A stretch of 64,000 bases of DNA from Lineus longissimus (Eukaryota > Nemertea > Pilidiophora > Heteronemertea > Lineidae): NCBI RefSeq assembly GCF_910592395.1, contig NC_088315.1, positions 3,164,501-3,228,500 on the forward strand. Direction: 5' to 3'. The first letter of the stretch is position 1. Every line of letters starts with the position of its first letter. The notes under the pieces were generated by a model. It saw only the letters and a program-made list of their open reading frames with translations. It did no database searches and was not told the DNA's origin. Of this stretch, positions 25,260 to 38,442 are shown one piece after another. Made by a program: the position numbers and the translations under genes.

Positions 25260-27621
25260 ATTGTCAGGTCAGAAAAATTGACGGAAAACCTTGTAGACTC
25301 GATTAGATTAAAGACTGTATCAGAATAAGTATATGGGGTGTATGAACTTATATTTCTGATTTTTTACTTACTTATACATAAGATTAATATGATTGTGTGA
25401 TAATGCCAAACCTTAAAAAGTGTATTTCTTGAACTTGTACTAAAACACTTGTTATAAATTTAACCTGGGGTCCCCTGCAAGATGTCACTTTTGCATCCTA
25501 CTGAATCGTCCTTGGGGTATATCGCCGCCTGGTTGACTTCCCATTGGACTATGAATCCCAGAGGTATAACCGCTGCTACAGCAAGGAGCCTACGGCGATG
25601 CTGTAACGCCTGCTCTGCCTACGCCCATTTGTCAAACACACAACTGTGACGCCGCCCAACAATATCGAAATACTAATTTATATGACCGCAAACAACACAA
25701 ATTGATCATTTCAATTTTCGATTTTGAGGAGGAAGCATCGAATCGAAATAAACATCAAATTTGAGGGATTCACTGGACATTCATTGCAAGTGCTCACCGG
25801 CAGTGTAAGTTTTTAAACACTTCGTCTCGACTCTGATTGGTTGATAATTACTCATCGCGGTAAACGTGGCGTCATGTCTGCTCGTCACGTGACTTGTACC
25901 TTGACCACCTTTACTCCTTTTCTAATGTTGTGTACATACGCACCTCCCTACTTATTCGTAGAGATACTTCAAGTAGATCCTTAAACGATCGAGCTCAATA
26001 GCTATCTAAAGACAGGAGGAAATCGTTTTACTGTGTCCGAGAATAAGTTCAACTCGAAGGGTTCTCGTGCATTTATTAGGCGCAGAGACCAAGGCCGAAC
26101 CATCATCATGTATACGTGGCATCGGGTAATTCGTGTTTTTCTTCACATTTTACTTTTCAAAGCGCGTCCTGTTAGCCAATTTCTTTGCGGTTTTACCGCT
26201 TATCGTGAGTTAATTCTGCCGATGAACACGTGTGTCTGTGGATTGACATTAGATGGACCGGATTTTTACAGCATAAACTATTTGCAACAAACACAAAATT
26301 ATATGCCTATAAAACGGAATAAAAAATTACACGAAAACATTGTTTTTAGCCTGGACGTATTGAGGCAATCTTTGTGCCATATTTATCGTCATATTGATAG
26401 CTATTACAGCCAAAGTCCAGGTTGCCTTCGTCATCCAGGTCAGGCGATATGAAATCATTTACTCAAAACAATGCGTGGCGGAAATTCTGGCTCCAACTCC
26501 TCATCACATGACCTGCGCTTCACTCTGAAGTGGCCAAAGTTCCCAGTGAATTAGGGCACGCTGACCCAGAAAATGCATTCATACCACAAAAGCCTGATGT
26601 GAACAGCCGATACCGTTTTCATGTATGTAACATTTAAGATTTAGCCAAAGAACTTCAAGAGAAACCAGGAAGTCGGAAAGTTATTCCAGGAAGGGAAATA
26701 GCGTTTTCATTTTCCCATTTTCGAAATTTTTGTTTTTCGCTTTGACTTTCAATTATTTTGTGTTCTTACATGGATTAGAGAAGTCTCTGTCCGACAGAAA
26801 TTTTGCGTTTCCTCCCGGAATGATTTTGTGCCACTTACTGTTGTCAGTTCTACTTTGCTTGCGATCCTTTGTGATAAATAATTCTTATGCATATAATGTA
26901 TAGGCCTACACGTCATTCCTTTCACTGAGTGTTTTTCATTTCACTAAAAAAGCTCTACAGGCGGCATGTTTGTGTTGGCCAAAAACCTAACAAGCCCAAA
27001 AGTTTTTCAAAAGCTAAACAACCTAAGAGCTAGTTATTCGTTTTAGGATTCTTCTTTTTCAAATGTTGGCTGCTAAATGGCCGTCAAGAACGAATTAGAA
27101 CATTTAGGGTACCCAGTTGTAAGTTAAGTATGACCTTATCATTTCTCTTCTCGCAGTAACGGGTGTGGGAGACAGGCTTAGGTGTCTGTGGGTGGGCCAG
27201 CAAACTAGACAATAGAATCGTGTGGGTTCGATTATTGCTTAAACCGATTCCACAGCTCCGAAGTCAACCACTTGCTGGTACGTATGGTTGGATAACAGTG
27301 CGGTTATTCCTTCTAATGTAATGAATTTGGATTAAAATTTTCATTCAGTTCGACTCAGAAATTAGGCAGTTTGGAGGAGTTTCCGCCGACATTTTAGAAT
27401 TATGGGGCGTAATCAGTTAAAGTTAATATAATTGGGATTTAATTTTCTTTCACAGTTTCTTTGCAAGGAAATGAAGCAACAATTCCTTGATGAAGTTGGT
27501 AAGCATATTTCCATTTCGATCATGTTTGTGTTATAAAAGCCTTCGCTTCACATGCGTTGATATAAAAAAGGGAGGAATGGGGGTGTACCTGTCCCAACGT
27601 CCCTAATAAGAGTTATTTTCA
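25260..27621. other. No gene recognised; one 139-codon frame
   Basis: The plus-strand frame 26033-26452 begins at a GTG, has no recognised domain and no confirmed splice partner. Confidence 0.5.
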
Positions 27622-27752
27622 AAGAGCGGGCTACATACGATTCACGATGTCACCTTTCAACCTCACGTCGTGTTTTCAAGCTGAAGTAGGTTAACTCGTG
27701 ACAAGTGAAACGTGAACAGTGACAACTTGAACCTTATGTAAACCCAGCCTCA
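27622..27752. mobile_element. MITE-like inverted-repeat element, copy 2
   Basis: GCGGGCTACATACGATTCAC, then GATGTCACCTTTC at the left and GTGACAAGTGAAACGTG ... CTTATGTAAACCCAGCCTC at the right. About 25 of 33 terminal positions pair with the opposite end. Same family as 8645-8775 and 41255-41407. Confidence 0.65.
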
Positions 27753-28550
27753 GATGTTTTTCACCGAAATAAAAAAACCTTTGGAGTCTTTTTCAGAAAT
27801 GTTGAGGGTTTTTTCAATTTACTGAAACGTCCTCGAACACCGCGTTGTCCGCTTGGTGTGGCTCGAAAACAATGGCTGGAAGCCAAGACACTGATTCTGT
27901 GTATAGATGTGTCCGTGGTTGAGCAACGTTTCCTCGTTTAGATGAATGTCATATTTATCAGCCAGTTTTATTCAAATTAGCACTATCAGTCATATATGAT
28001 TAACTAGGATTATAGTGCTTATACTCTGGCAAGAAACACTGACTCGAGGAGTACTTGTGATTTTTAGCCACGTAATCCGCTGATGCCCATATATCGCTTG
28101 TTCAACTTTACTTTGACGTGTCAGAATAGTCTTCATTTCGAACATGCCCTTAATCACAGCTAAATGAGCGCTTCATATCACAAGCAATTACTGTATAAAA
28201 TTGTCAAGTATATGAGATTCTAAAGTCATCTATTTCTTTTCCAAATTACAGATTTGATCGTGGTAAATAGATGCATCATTCCCAGAACCAAGATTATGAC
28301 ATTATTCCGCGGCCTGTATGTTTCCAAGAACCTCCCACCAATACGAGGACATCCGAGAAAAACCTCTAGGTCTACGTGGAAGCCCCGTTATGACATATGG
28401 ACAATCAAAAAACAATAAATACGCCTGTACAATTCATCACAGAAAGGTAATCATTCATGTCTTTTAATTTACATCTATATTGGAAACAGTTTCACGAAAT
28501 TGGTTTGCGCCTTTCATAAAATAGCCGCCCACTTTTACTTTTCGGAGTAC
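27753..28550. other. No gene recognised
   Basis: Nothing beyond short frames before the 24-copy minisatellite. Confidence 0.55.
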
Positions 28551-29800
28551 TGGAAATTGGTCAGTCAAATGAGAATGAACAGTGGGCTTCCATGATCACA
28601 CGAAACTAGGTCAGTAATATGAGAATGAACAGTGGGCTTCCATGATTACTCGTAAAACTGGGTCAGTCAAATGAGAATGAACAGTGGGCTTCCATGATTA
28701 CTCGTAAAACTGGGTCAGTCAAATGAGAATGAACAGTGGGCTTCCATGATCACTCGTAAAACTGGGTCAGTCAAATGAGAATGAACAGTGGGCTTCCATG
28801 ATTACTCGTAAAACTGGGTCAGTCAAATGAGAATGAACAGTGGGCTTCCATGATTACTATAAACTTGGTTAGTTAAATGAGAATGAACAACGGGGTCCAA
28901 CGATTACTTAACTGGGTCAGTCAAATGAGAATGAACAGTGGGCTTCCATGATCACTCGTAAAACTGGGTCAGTCAAATGAGAATGAACAGTGGGCTTCCA
29001 TGATTACTCGTAAAACTGGGTCAGTCAAATGAGAATGAACAGTGGGCTTCCATGATTACTATAAACTTGGTTAGTTAAATGAGAATGAACAACGGGGTCC
29101 AACGATTACTTAACTGGGTCAGTCAAATGAGAATGAACAGTGGGCTTCCATGATTACTATAAACTTGGTTAGTTAAATGAGAATGAACAACGGGGTCCCA
29201 CGATTACTTAACTGGGTCAGTCAAATGAGAATGAACAGTGGGATTCCATGATTACTCGTAAAACTGGGTCAGTCAAATGAGAATGAACAGTGGGCTTCCA
29301 TGATTACTATAAACTTGGTTAGTTAAATGAGAATGAACAACGGGGTCCCACGATTACTTAACTGGGTCAGTCAAATGAGAATGAACAGTGGGATTCCATG
29401 ATTACTATAAACTTGGTTAGTTAAATGAGAATGAACAACGGGGTCCCACGATTACTTAACTGGGTCAGTCAACTGAGAATGAACAGTGGGCTTCCATGAT
29501 TACTCGTAAAGACTAGGTCAGTCAAATGAGAATGAACAGTGGACTTCCATGATTACTCGTAAAGACTGTGTCAGTCAAATGAGAATGAACAGTGGGCTTC
29601 CATGATTACTCGTAAAGACTGGGTCATTCAAATGAGAATGAACAGTGGGCTTCCATGATCACTCGTAAAGACTGGGTCATTCAAATGAGAATGAACAGTG
29701 GGCTTCCATGATCACTCGTAAAGACTGGGTCATTCAAATGAGAATGAACAGTGGGCTTCCATGATTACTAGTAACTGGGTCAATCAAATATGATATTGGA
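28551..29800. repeat. Minisatellite, 24 copies of a 48-53-bp unit
   Basis: I counted 24 occurrences of GAGAATGAAC at near-regular spacing. The main unit reads GTCAGTCAAATGAGAATGAA, then CAGTGGGCTTCCATGATTAC and TCGTAAAACTGG. A second type (units 7, 11, 13, 16, 18) reads GGTTAGTTAAATGAG and AACAACGGGGTCC. The right end has a third flavour with TCGTAAAGACTGGGTCATTC. The array ends in diverged half-units at both sides. No gene is visible around it. Confidence 0.97.
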
Positions 29801-32800
29801 ACTCGACTACTATGACCTAAGTATGGCTTGGTTGCTAGATTATTTTTATATTATTGGAGTAAAAGTTTCCAAATATGTCTATTGGAGTGAAATAGCGTAG
29901 AAATCAATATATAATAATGTATGACCGGAAACTTGTGTTATTTCCCCTTTCTAATCCATCTCTCAAACATGACCTTAGAAATGAACACCAACAAATGCAC
30001 TTATTGTAAACATGGTTAGCCTGGCTAATAAACATGATAAAGGGAATTAACTTACACCATGCGCAAGTGTTGACGCCTGCTGATGGTTAGGGGGACAATT
30101 TTAACATCAGTGCGTGTCACGTCCACTGTAAAAAGTACATAGCTTTTTAGGTCATAACTGTCGGGTTTTCAATTTTCCCCCTAGTGGCAAAGTTATGAAT
30201 CACATTGGACCGAAATTCTGGTACATGTCCAGCAGTTAACGCGGTTTGACTAAGTCAACGTGGATTCGATAATGACAGAATTGTATATCACCAGCCGTTC
30301 TGGCAGTATTATTGTGTACTATGATAATTAGCGTGGGAGTGTTTTTGATTGATAGTTAGGTGCGCCCGCCACCTGATCACATATGGGCCACGCCATAAAC
30401 AGTGGCGCGGTCATCGTTGTGACGACCATTGGCGCACGTGATCGGCCAGGTCAGCCCGCACCATTGGCCGAAGCGATGCGTCAAGTGACTTTGGCATCCG
30501 AAACGCAGAGGATACCAGCTGTTGTCTTCCCCTTGATTTAAAAAAAATTCTTTTACGTATTGGCACAAAGAATACTCAAGAAAGTTTATATGCTAGAATA
30601 ATACCAACGGTCAATATGAAATCATGTCGTTTTTTCGATCTTCCCCGTCAATTCCTGGTTGTCGTCTTCATGAATAAACGATATTTATGAATGGGCGATT
30701 CATCACCAGCTGATGTGTAGTGTAGGCCGATAGTAGAATTTATTGATTTTCATCATCGAGTTGCAGAATTGAAGAGCTGTTGAAGTACTTGGTCGGACGT
30801 CACACACTGCGCAACCTCCAATTCGAGACACGTTGTGCTAAACTCTAGCAAAACTGGTAAAAACTGGCAAAATTATTCGGTCTTAATTGTGAAAGATAAC
30901 AGTGACATCAATGTGGGTAAAATCCTCAGCGAGTTTGAGCGAATTTATGGGAGGGGTTTCAGTTTACTTCGTGGTTCATTACCTCTTTTTAGTTTCCAAT
31001 CTTTGGCCCAATATTGTTGATGTAAATTGTTGCAGCTGCTTTAATCAAACGCCTACTCCTTTATTGGCGATTTGTTTGTACCTGAGGCCTACGTGAGTTG
31101 GTGCGATTGACAATGATTGTGCGTGTAGGTGAAATTTTAAAATTCACTCAAAGAAGGCCTTGACACGCAGGATCCTTCAGCCGACAGATCCACTTCTAGT
31201 CGTTGTAGCCCTGAGTAGTTTTATGTATAGTCTTGCCTTGAAGGATCGCAACATTTTGGTGCTGAAACCAGGGAAGGGACTAAACAAATGTACTGTCCAG
31301 GCCATATTAATCCCAGTAGCATTGCTCATGACTCCTTCCATAAACTACAATATGTACCTCAATGACCCAAAGACCCAATATCTATTTCTTTGACATCAGA
31401 CAAACTGAAAAGGCGTTGTCAACTTTAAGTTGGATAAACATAAAAGAATATGAATTTAGTGGACAGGTTTTGATTTCAGTTCTCATCATAACATGTTCAT
31501 AAACATTTTCTCTCGCTTGGCTTTGCTTTTGTATTACATGATTTGGGGAAAGGGCAAAGGGGATGCTGATGTTACCATTTGTACAACATGAAGAACCGAA
31601 AAATGCGAAATAAAAACATCCGTTGAGTAGCCCCCATTCATTCGAAAATGTATCGAGTTCCCCTATCATTTCAACGCCTTGTATTTGAAAATTGTCCTAC
31701 ACACGGATAGACTTACAAACGTGTTCGAGTGATATCAGAGTAGAGTAGATAAGTATCTCGCTACAAAAAGGCGGAATCGATAACCGCATTGTTTAACGCC
31801 ATTCACGATTGGCTGAAGGCTCTACAACCGCAATATTTGTAAAAGTAACAACACTTCTGTATTGCTTAGAGTACCTTTTTTCTTTGCCATGGTACGCGAA
31901 TTCTCATACGATGAAGCAGTAACGATGCGTTGGCATGTGATCATCATACGAGTTATGATTGGCTGTGGCGTCTACTGATATTGAAACGCACGTGGGTGAT
32001 ATTGGCTCAGGAGATAGTGTAGGCGGTTTGTGAGATATGATAAAATGTTATGTTTTACAACTCAATTCAGTTGTAAATCAATCTAGAAGCTGTGCACATA
32101 GTATCAGAATTCTGTTCGAGTAATAGTACACCATTTGTGAGAATACATATTGTCGGTGCAGTTGGACACTATCGTCTGGACAATACATGTACTATACATT
32201 CGTGGCAGTTTTGTAACTTGGAGCGTTTTATAATTCCGGAATTACGTCATGGACTCTTGGGTGTAGCAATGGATCTTCTTTCCTCCTTGATGAGCCGTGA
32301 TAGGAGAGCTATGTGATTTAAAGTAATGGATTCCTAACAAGTTGTTGGTGTATGTAATTGGCACAGATGGATTTCATATACCTGTCATGGGACTGCAACA
32401 TGTCTGGCGAAGATACGGTGGGGAGTAATAAGAGTGTCTTCGTGACATAAAGTTCAGGTAGGGACATAATTGATTGATTGATTTGTTTTGTTCCACCTTA
32501 AAGATGACTATACAATCAAAACACATGTTATATCTAGTAAATGAATAGAATAACAGAAATAAACAATTACATGTATACTGGGTGCAGTAAAATACAGAGA
32601 TGTGATTCGTGTTGTAAAAAAATATACAAGAAGATCGCTATCTACAGCACTTGAAATTAATTAATTACTTGGAGCAGAAAGCCAAGGCAAAAGAGAAAAA
32701 ATAAATGATATAAAATAAATATTCTTTCAGAAAAAGTGTTGGTGAGAATACGTGACTCCTCCTATTCCGGCTTTCGTCTTGAGTATTGGGCAATGACGTC

Positions 32801-34639
32801 CTATTTCAGATGGAACGAAAACTTCTATTATGACCAAAATATCTGTTATTCCCGGGTTTTTATTCTCATCAGGAATGACACAGACCCAGTTGGTGTATGT
32901 CGAATACTTTCGTGTCATCGTATGGTGACCTTGAACCAAAACGGCACAGAATATATAGGACCATGCGTTTATAATAAGGAGGAAGTCTGTTGTTTGGTGA
33001 ACACAACAACACGTCCAACAATGTAGTAAACGTTTTTCAATCGTGTCCTTATAGTTGTCATAAAATTATTGTAAAGTGATAGAGATTTATTGAGAATTTT
33101 GTCTTCCTGTTAAATGATACAGCATCCCTGTCCACAAAATAAAATAATCTACTGAAGGAGGATTTATCCATGATCAAACTGCTATGCCAATTTCATACAA
33201 CACGTATCCTGGTCTGAAGCACCACATGCACTGGACAACGTTTGGAAAACAGGACATGGATTTAAGCTACAATAAAGTGTTGGGACAGGAAAACTATACC
33301 AGACAGACAAATCACTTCCGCCAATTTCATAGCCAACAAGTTGTTGACATTCCGAAGAACTTTAAATGGTACAGAGGGACATTCAATGTGCACAGGTTGT
33401 CAAATTACCTCGAGGCGGTGAATGCAGTGAAGAAAATCAGGAGAGGGCAGTTCACATATTCCTCTTTCAATCTGCGACGGACAGCTTACAGAAGCCCCTC
33501 CCTACTGCAAGTCCTGTAACCGTGTGTTGCCTCCAGGTTCACCTTTCTCGTTTTAGGTTCAGCCGCCGGATCAAGACCAGACGATGGACAACCCTAATTT
33601 ATCCAGTCCGCTGATCATCAACAATCAAGTGACCTCATAAGAGAAACGTCTGTCAGCGAGGAATAAGCTAAAGAAACATACGTGACCGGAAGTCGTCCTG
33701 ACTCCTAAGTTTTTGTGCAATCGCATCGATGGAAGACAAAGTCGTGTTCAACGAAACAGAACGTTCTCGAAAAAGTTCCGGGATTATCAACTTATTTTTG
33801 CAAGGGAACTCTCTGTGGTCTCTTGACTCGTTTTGTTGTCATCTTTTGCCAAAGAGAAAATGGAGGATTAGATTTACTGACAAAGTCAAAAACGAAACAC
33901 GTCACCATCGCGGTTCTGATTATAAGAGTGAAGTCGGGCGGATATCTGTTAAAGGCCATGCAGTTTCGTGTTTGTACATTTTTTGCATGTTGTCGGCTGA
34001 AAGAAAACTTGTTATTCTTAAAATTATTTGTGACCTGTATCTCAGATGCAAGTTTTTCATCAAAAGAATTTCACATCTCTCGGCTTAGTGTTTCTGATAT
34101 AAAACCCTTACATGAATACTAAGGTCTGAAACAGCGCCTGGACGGTTGAGGCTGAAGAATTGCAACCAACCATGGATTCAAAAGACGAGTCCTAAGAAAT
34201 ACTTTTTAACTAATCCGAAGTGGGAACATTGTATCCTTGCCACAAAGTGTTCGTGTGGACCCTAGACGCTGATATCAAACCCTTATGAGGTACGAATCTG
34301 CGCCTGGGTGTTCGAGGCTAGAACAAATGGAAGACGATAATTCCACCTGGAATCATCGGAATGAATCTCAAAGGATAGAAGCGACAATCATTGATGACCT
34401 GGTGACTATACTTCGAGCAACATAGCACTGTGATAAATCTACACCCGCTAAGAAGTCGCGACTTGCGATGATGCCCTATATGCTCACTGTAACACTGCAC
34501 AAAGGATTCTAATCGAAATCTTGTGCGTGTGACAGTGACAATATATGGTCGTCACAGCTACAAATCTAGGAGCACTGCTAAGGATAACCGTGGAGTGAAC
34601 TGACTTTCGCCCTCTCCCTCTTCAGAACGACGAATTCGA
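29801..34639. other. No gene recognised
   Basis: Two overlapping plus-strand frames of 135 and 119 codons (33715-34122, 33729-34088) and one of 111 codons (33184-33519) carry no known domain. A moderately GC-rich patch lies at 30360-30530. Confidence 0.5.
32465..32640 (-). repeat. Possible 3' end of a retroelement with an ATTG tail
   Basis: ATTGATTGATTGATTTG at 32469-32485 borders an AT-rich non-coding stretch (to about 32640). Short tandem tails of this kind end many non-LTR insertions; read on the minus strand the tail would be 3'. No protein remnant was found. Confidence 0.3.
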
Positions 34640-35030
34640 AGAATAACCTCATGTGTCATGTATTCTATCAACACTTTCGATAGGCCATATTAGAAGTAAC
34701 CTCAGTATATCATGCCCTCCATCAATGATTTAGATAGGCCTTATCAGAAGTAACCTCAGGATTTCATGTCTTCCATCAATTATTTTGACAGGCCTTGTTA
34801 GAAGTAACCACGTGATCAGTATATCATGTCTTCCACCATCGTTTTAGATAGGCCTTATCAGAAGTAACCTCAGTATATCATTTCTTCGATCAATGGGTTA
34901 GATAGGCCTTTTTAAAAGTAACCTCAGAATAGCATGTCTTACATCAGTGATTTAGATAAGTCTCATTAGAAGTAATCACAGTATATCATGTCTTCCATTG
35001 CTAACTTAGACAGGCCTTCTTAGGAGTAAC
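34640..35030. repeat. 54-bp minisatellite, 7 copies
   Basis: Unit AGAAGTAACCTCAGTATATC, then ATGTCTTCCATCAATGATTT and AGATAGGCCTTATT, with starts at 34640, 34692, 34746, 34800, 34860, 34914 and 34968, and a partial at 35022. The spacing is 54 bp except for a 6-bp insertion in the fourth copy and a 2-bp shorter first copy. Confidence 0.93.
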
Positions 35031-36813
35031 TTTTATTGAGATGAATTCGAACTACAGATTAATCGGGAATACTTCCTACGTTATGATTAGGGAATTGAGA
35101 AGCAACATGAAATGGTGGTAACACGCCAATTAATAAACACATTCATGAATAACGTCAAACGGACAAAAAGCAGCCCCCGCAATTAAATTGTTTTAACTTC
35201 AAGTCATTAAGTAGTTGCCCGCAACAGATCGTTGCAGCTTGTTGTCCTTGGAAAACACCCCCGCACGCTGGCAGCGTTCGATACGCTGTCGCTTCCTCCG
35301 GCGTTGCCACGGAATCGTATTTCCTACAAGTCATGAATATACATGTACATATCAGCAGCACTCTGCGCGGAGTTGGCCAGATGCTGGAGACTTCATATCA
35401 GCGAATGGCGAAGGATCGATTGTAACTCTGCGCTAGAAGTGTGGCGTGCATAAGTTGTGCATCTCATACGTCATGTACGTGATGGTGGGAAAAGCCCGGC
35501 GTCCCGATCGATGCGAAGACACCGCATAGCTAGCAACCGGGGATAGCAACAGGCAGGATAGCCTCGGCGGGTCACCCAGTGACGTCTTTATAGCCTAGTT
35601 GTCAAGGGAAATCTCCACGGAAAGCTGAGCGGTCATGACGTGTGCCCATTATGCTGCAGTTTAGGCGTATTTTTACAATGGTAAATTAGGTTTTTCTTTA
35701 CGGGAAAGCTATTGGGGAGGACAGAGAGATGCCTTTATAAGGATATCTTACTATCATGACGTCAGGCTATTGTTTCAAATGACCAAATCGCCCAATAACT
35801 AGCGGAATTGTTTTTTATATACTTTCGATGTATTCCAGGAGGAATATGACTTCATCTATATACATGTATAATGACTATAATGCACTACGAGTGTGGTTGA
35901 TGTAGTCCAATTGGAATATGACTTCAACTTATTGAATAATGCTCTGCGAATGCATTTGATGTAGTCCAATGAGGAATATTATTCCACTGAACTACATGTA
36001 AGTTTTATGTGCTGCGAATAATGTACTGTATTTTTCCGACATAGATTCCAACACACCTACAACGTCTGGCCTCCAATGTGGAAACTACTCACTGGGTAAG
36101 AAGTGATTGCCGTACAGCCAAAACAGTTAACTAAGTTTAACACGTAAGTCACAGCTAGTTGGTCAAATCAGTGGTACATGTATCTGGTTAACTGTAATTC
36201 TCATTATATTGAAAATCACAAGTCAGGTTGAACGGGTTAACAGTAAGTCAGGAGAACCGGATTAATGAACCACAGTTAGCATACGCGTAGCGACCCTCAA
36301 GGTAATGGTGAAGCGCGGGGGAGGTTTCGTTTAGCGTTCAAAGAATTACCGCTAATGTCAGAGGTGATGGGTGGGAGGGCTACGCTGCGTAAACGGTGGC
36401 AAGTGTCTGGTACAACTCAAAAAATGATTTTTCAACATTTTCGGTCGTTGCGAAAAAGTTATGGTTTAGATGTATAGACGGCATTAATACCATCCTTTAC
36501 CAACATTTGATGAATCCATAGTTCCAAGTACACTTCGAATGCGTTAGCGTCGACGCATACGCTGTGAAATCGCATCTTCCCCAACAGTCCCCTACGTTTG
36601 CACACTTATAACCTTCTGTGAGTCCATGAAGACTGTGCTACAGATGCAGTTTTCTGTTGACGCGTACGTTTCTCGAAATCTAAAACTATCTTACATGATT
36701 ATGCAGCCGTTCAGTAAATATTTTCTCGGGTTTTATGGTGTTATAATAATCGTGTGCAACCCCATTGGCTCGGTCTAATTAGCGAGATGGCTCAAAGGGC
36801 CGTCTGAAATAGC
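35031..36813. other. No gene recognised
   Basis: A GC-richer stretch at 35220-35600 holds short frames only; the degenerate repeat at 35825 is listed separately. GGTTAACAGTAAGTCAGG-like words recur at 36120-36270. Confidence 0.5.
35825..36020. repeat. Degenerate ~75-bp repeat
   Basis: GTATTCCAGGAGGAATATGA, then GTAGTCCAATTGGAATATGA and GTAGTCCAATGAGGAATATT recur, each followed by a TGCACTACGA/GCTCTGCGAATG block. Confidence 0.6.
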
Positions 36814-36851
36814 ACTTCCGGCAAAGATGGCGTCGCAAAGAAACCGGAAGT
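36814..36851 (+). promoter_or_regulatory. ETS / YY1-like promoter signature
   Basis: CACTTCCGG (ETS-type), AAAGATGGCG (YY1-like, with an ATG at 36827) and ACCGGAAGT (ETS-type, opposite sense) fall within 40 bp. This is a housekeeping-promoter pattern with the ATG at the start of a 71-codon frame (MASQRNRKYTSLSFLFRRFP...). The protein is not recognised and no downstream exon was found. Confidence 0.4.
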
Positions 36852-37035
36852 ATACATCCTTGTCTTTTCTCTTTCGTCGCTTCCCTCCGAGCTCCATTAA
36901 AGGCGTACACCGTTCATATTTACTTGTTGCTCAGAAAAGGAGGAATGCAGTTATATACACCATGCCGTCGTCACTGAAATATGTGCGACTAAAAACGTCA
37001 CACAACGGCTCTTGTATGTCAACATGTATCTCTTT

Positions 37036-37140
37036 AAGTTAATGTTAACAAGATTAGAAAGTTCTCTGTAAGTTATTGTCAATAAAATTAGAAAGTTCTC
37101 TGTAAGTTACTGTTAATGTTAATAAGATTTTAAAAGTTAT
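37036..37140. repeat. 34-bp tandem repeat, 3 copies
   Basis: AAGTTAATGTTAACAAGATT, then AGAAAGTTCTCTGT, repeated as AAGTTATTGTCAATAAAATT plus the same tail, and once more in diverged form. Confidence 0.75.
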
Positions 37141-37239
37141 TACATGTACTGGCACTTGCGTTAAAATGCTCTTTCCTTAGAGGTTTAATAAGAAAATTAT
37201 GCTCAATGCAGCAGTACACCCAGACATAGCGAAAACATC

Positions 37240-37480
37240 CTCATTTATGCCTAGTTGCCTCACTTACACTGTCTCTTTCACGCAACGCCATCCATAGCCA
37301 GTGATCGTCAGGGCGCCATGACAGCCGGCGGTGGTGATGCGTGCCCTGTACACGCAGGCCATTTCGGTTTTCTGCCTTCCGGATGGGTTCCGGTCGGCCC
37401 TCCCTTTGATGTTGTCTGTCCATGTTTTCCTTGAGCTTCTTTGTTACCTCCCTCCAGCTACAATGCCCTTAAAGATTGTC
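37240..37480 (-). pseudogene. Possible further LINE relic
   Basis: On the minus strand one frame reads RKTWTDNIKGRADRNP, like the W(T/E/V)DNI motif in non-LTR polyprotein tails, before the frame loses similarity. A second frame is open for 60 codons. The evidence is a single motif. Confidence 0.3.
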
Positions 37481-37612
37481 TCGCTCTCATACGTAGCCGG
37501 GTCAGTTAACGAAATCTTATATCAAGTTAAGAGCTGATCGTCAACTCGGACACTTTAGCTCTAAAAAAATATTGGGCGATTGTAACTACCGCTAGAACAG
37601 TATTTGGCAATT

Positions 37613-37745
37613 GTAGGAGGAAACCCGGCGGAGGCTATACCATGTCGAAAAGAGTCGCCGACTCTATCACATCTATCACTCAGGACCGACAGGAAATCGA
37701 ACTCGGAACCTCAGAGGTGACTGGTGCTGGTGTTTCCAGCTGACC
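37613..37745 (-). repeat. SINE-like dispersed repeat
   Basis: GGAGGAAACCCGGCGGAGG at one end and, in reverse, GAGGTTCCGAGTTCGATTTC, which contains a pol III B-box-like GTTCGATTTCC. The arrangement resembles tRNA-derived repeats. No A box or target duplication was identified. Confidence 0.4.
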
Positions 37746-38442
37746 CTGATCGCACAAGCCAGTTATGCTTCCGCCATTTCACAGTTGCGTCATGGCGAGG
37801 ATTGTCTCCAGTTTACCAAATGTGATGTCTTCCCCTCTTGTTATATACTGATTCGATGGTATATAGAAGATATCAAGAAGCAGAGTCTTTCAAATTTGAA
37901 AAACTCTGGCATAAGGGAGTATAAAAGCGAGTTATATGTCATGTCCATGGTTGCTTTCACGACGCCTACTTAACTCCTCAATAAGCGCGTGGGTCGCCAC
38001 GTTCTCCATCACAGCGACGATTTTTTTTCTTCATCAACGAAATATCAAAGAGACGCAGGTCCTTGGTTCAAAACCTGATTGGCCTACATGGTCCGGAGCC
38101 AAAGGCGAAACTAGAATAATATATACTTAGTATTCAGAAAGTCAACGTGTCACGATCTTAGAAATAGCTTGTATGTACACTTAGAAATGTACTTTCTTAC
38201 GCAAACGCCTGGAGTTTTAGTCACGATTCCGTGAAGTTTCTATTTTGTCTCACACGATTTCATCCACCCCATACTTTCAGCACCATATAAGAAGTTAGAG
38301 CGATGTAAGTCTCGAGGGTAAAGATGGTTCACTGTTGCAGCCAATATCTTACAATACCATGTAAATGAAGAAAGCCGTATCTCGAACATCTCGATATACA
38401 AGTGTATTAGCTTTTTGTCAGCCTCTTCTGCATTTGTTCTAA

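Noticed and set aside
27170-27250. Possible tRNA, from GTGGGTTCGATTATTGC
   Set aside because: Only a T-arm-like word; acceptor, D and anticodon arms cannot be folded.
28551-29800. CRISPR-like array
   Set aside because: Whole units repeat without unique spacers, and the genome is animal; it is a minisatellite.
33715-34122. Two overlapping 119- and 135-codon plus-strand frames
   Set aside because: No domain in either and no reason to prefer one; likely chance.
38040-38080. Possible tRNA/B box GGTTCAAAACC
   Set aside because: No A box or cloverleaf around it.
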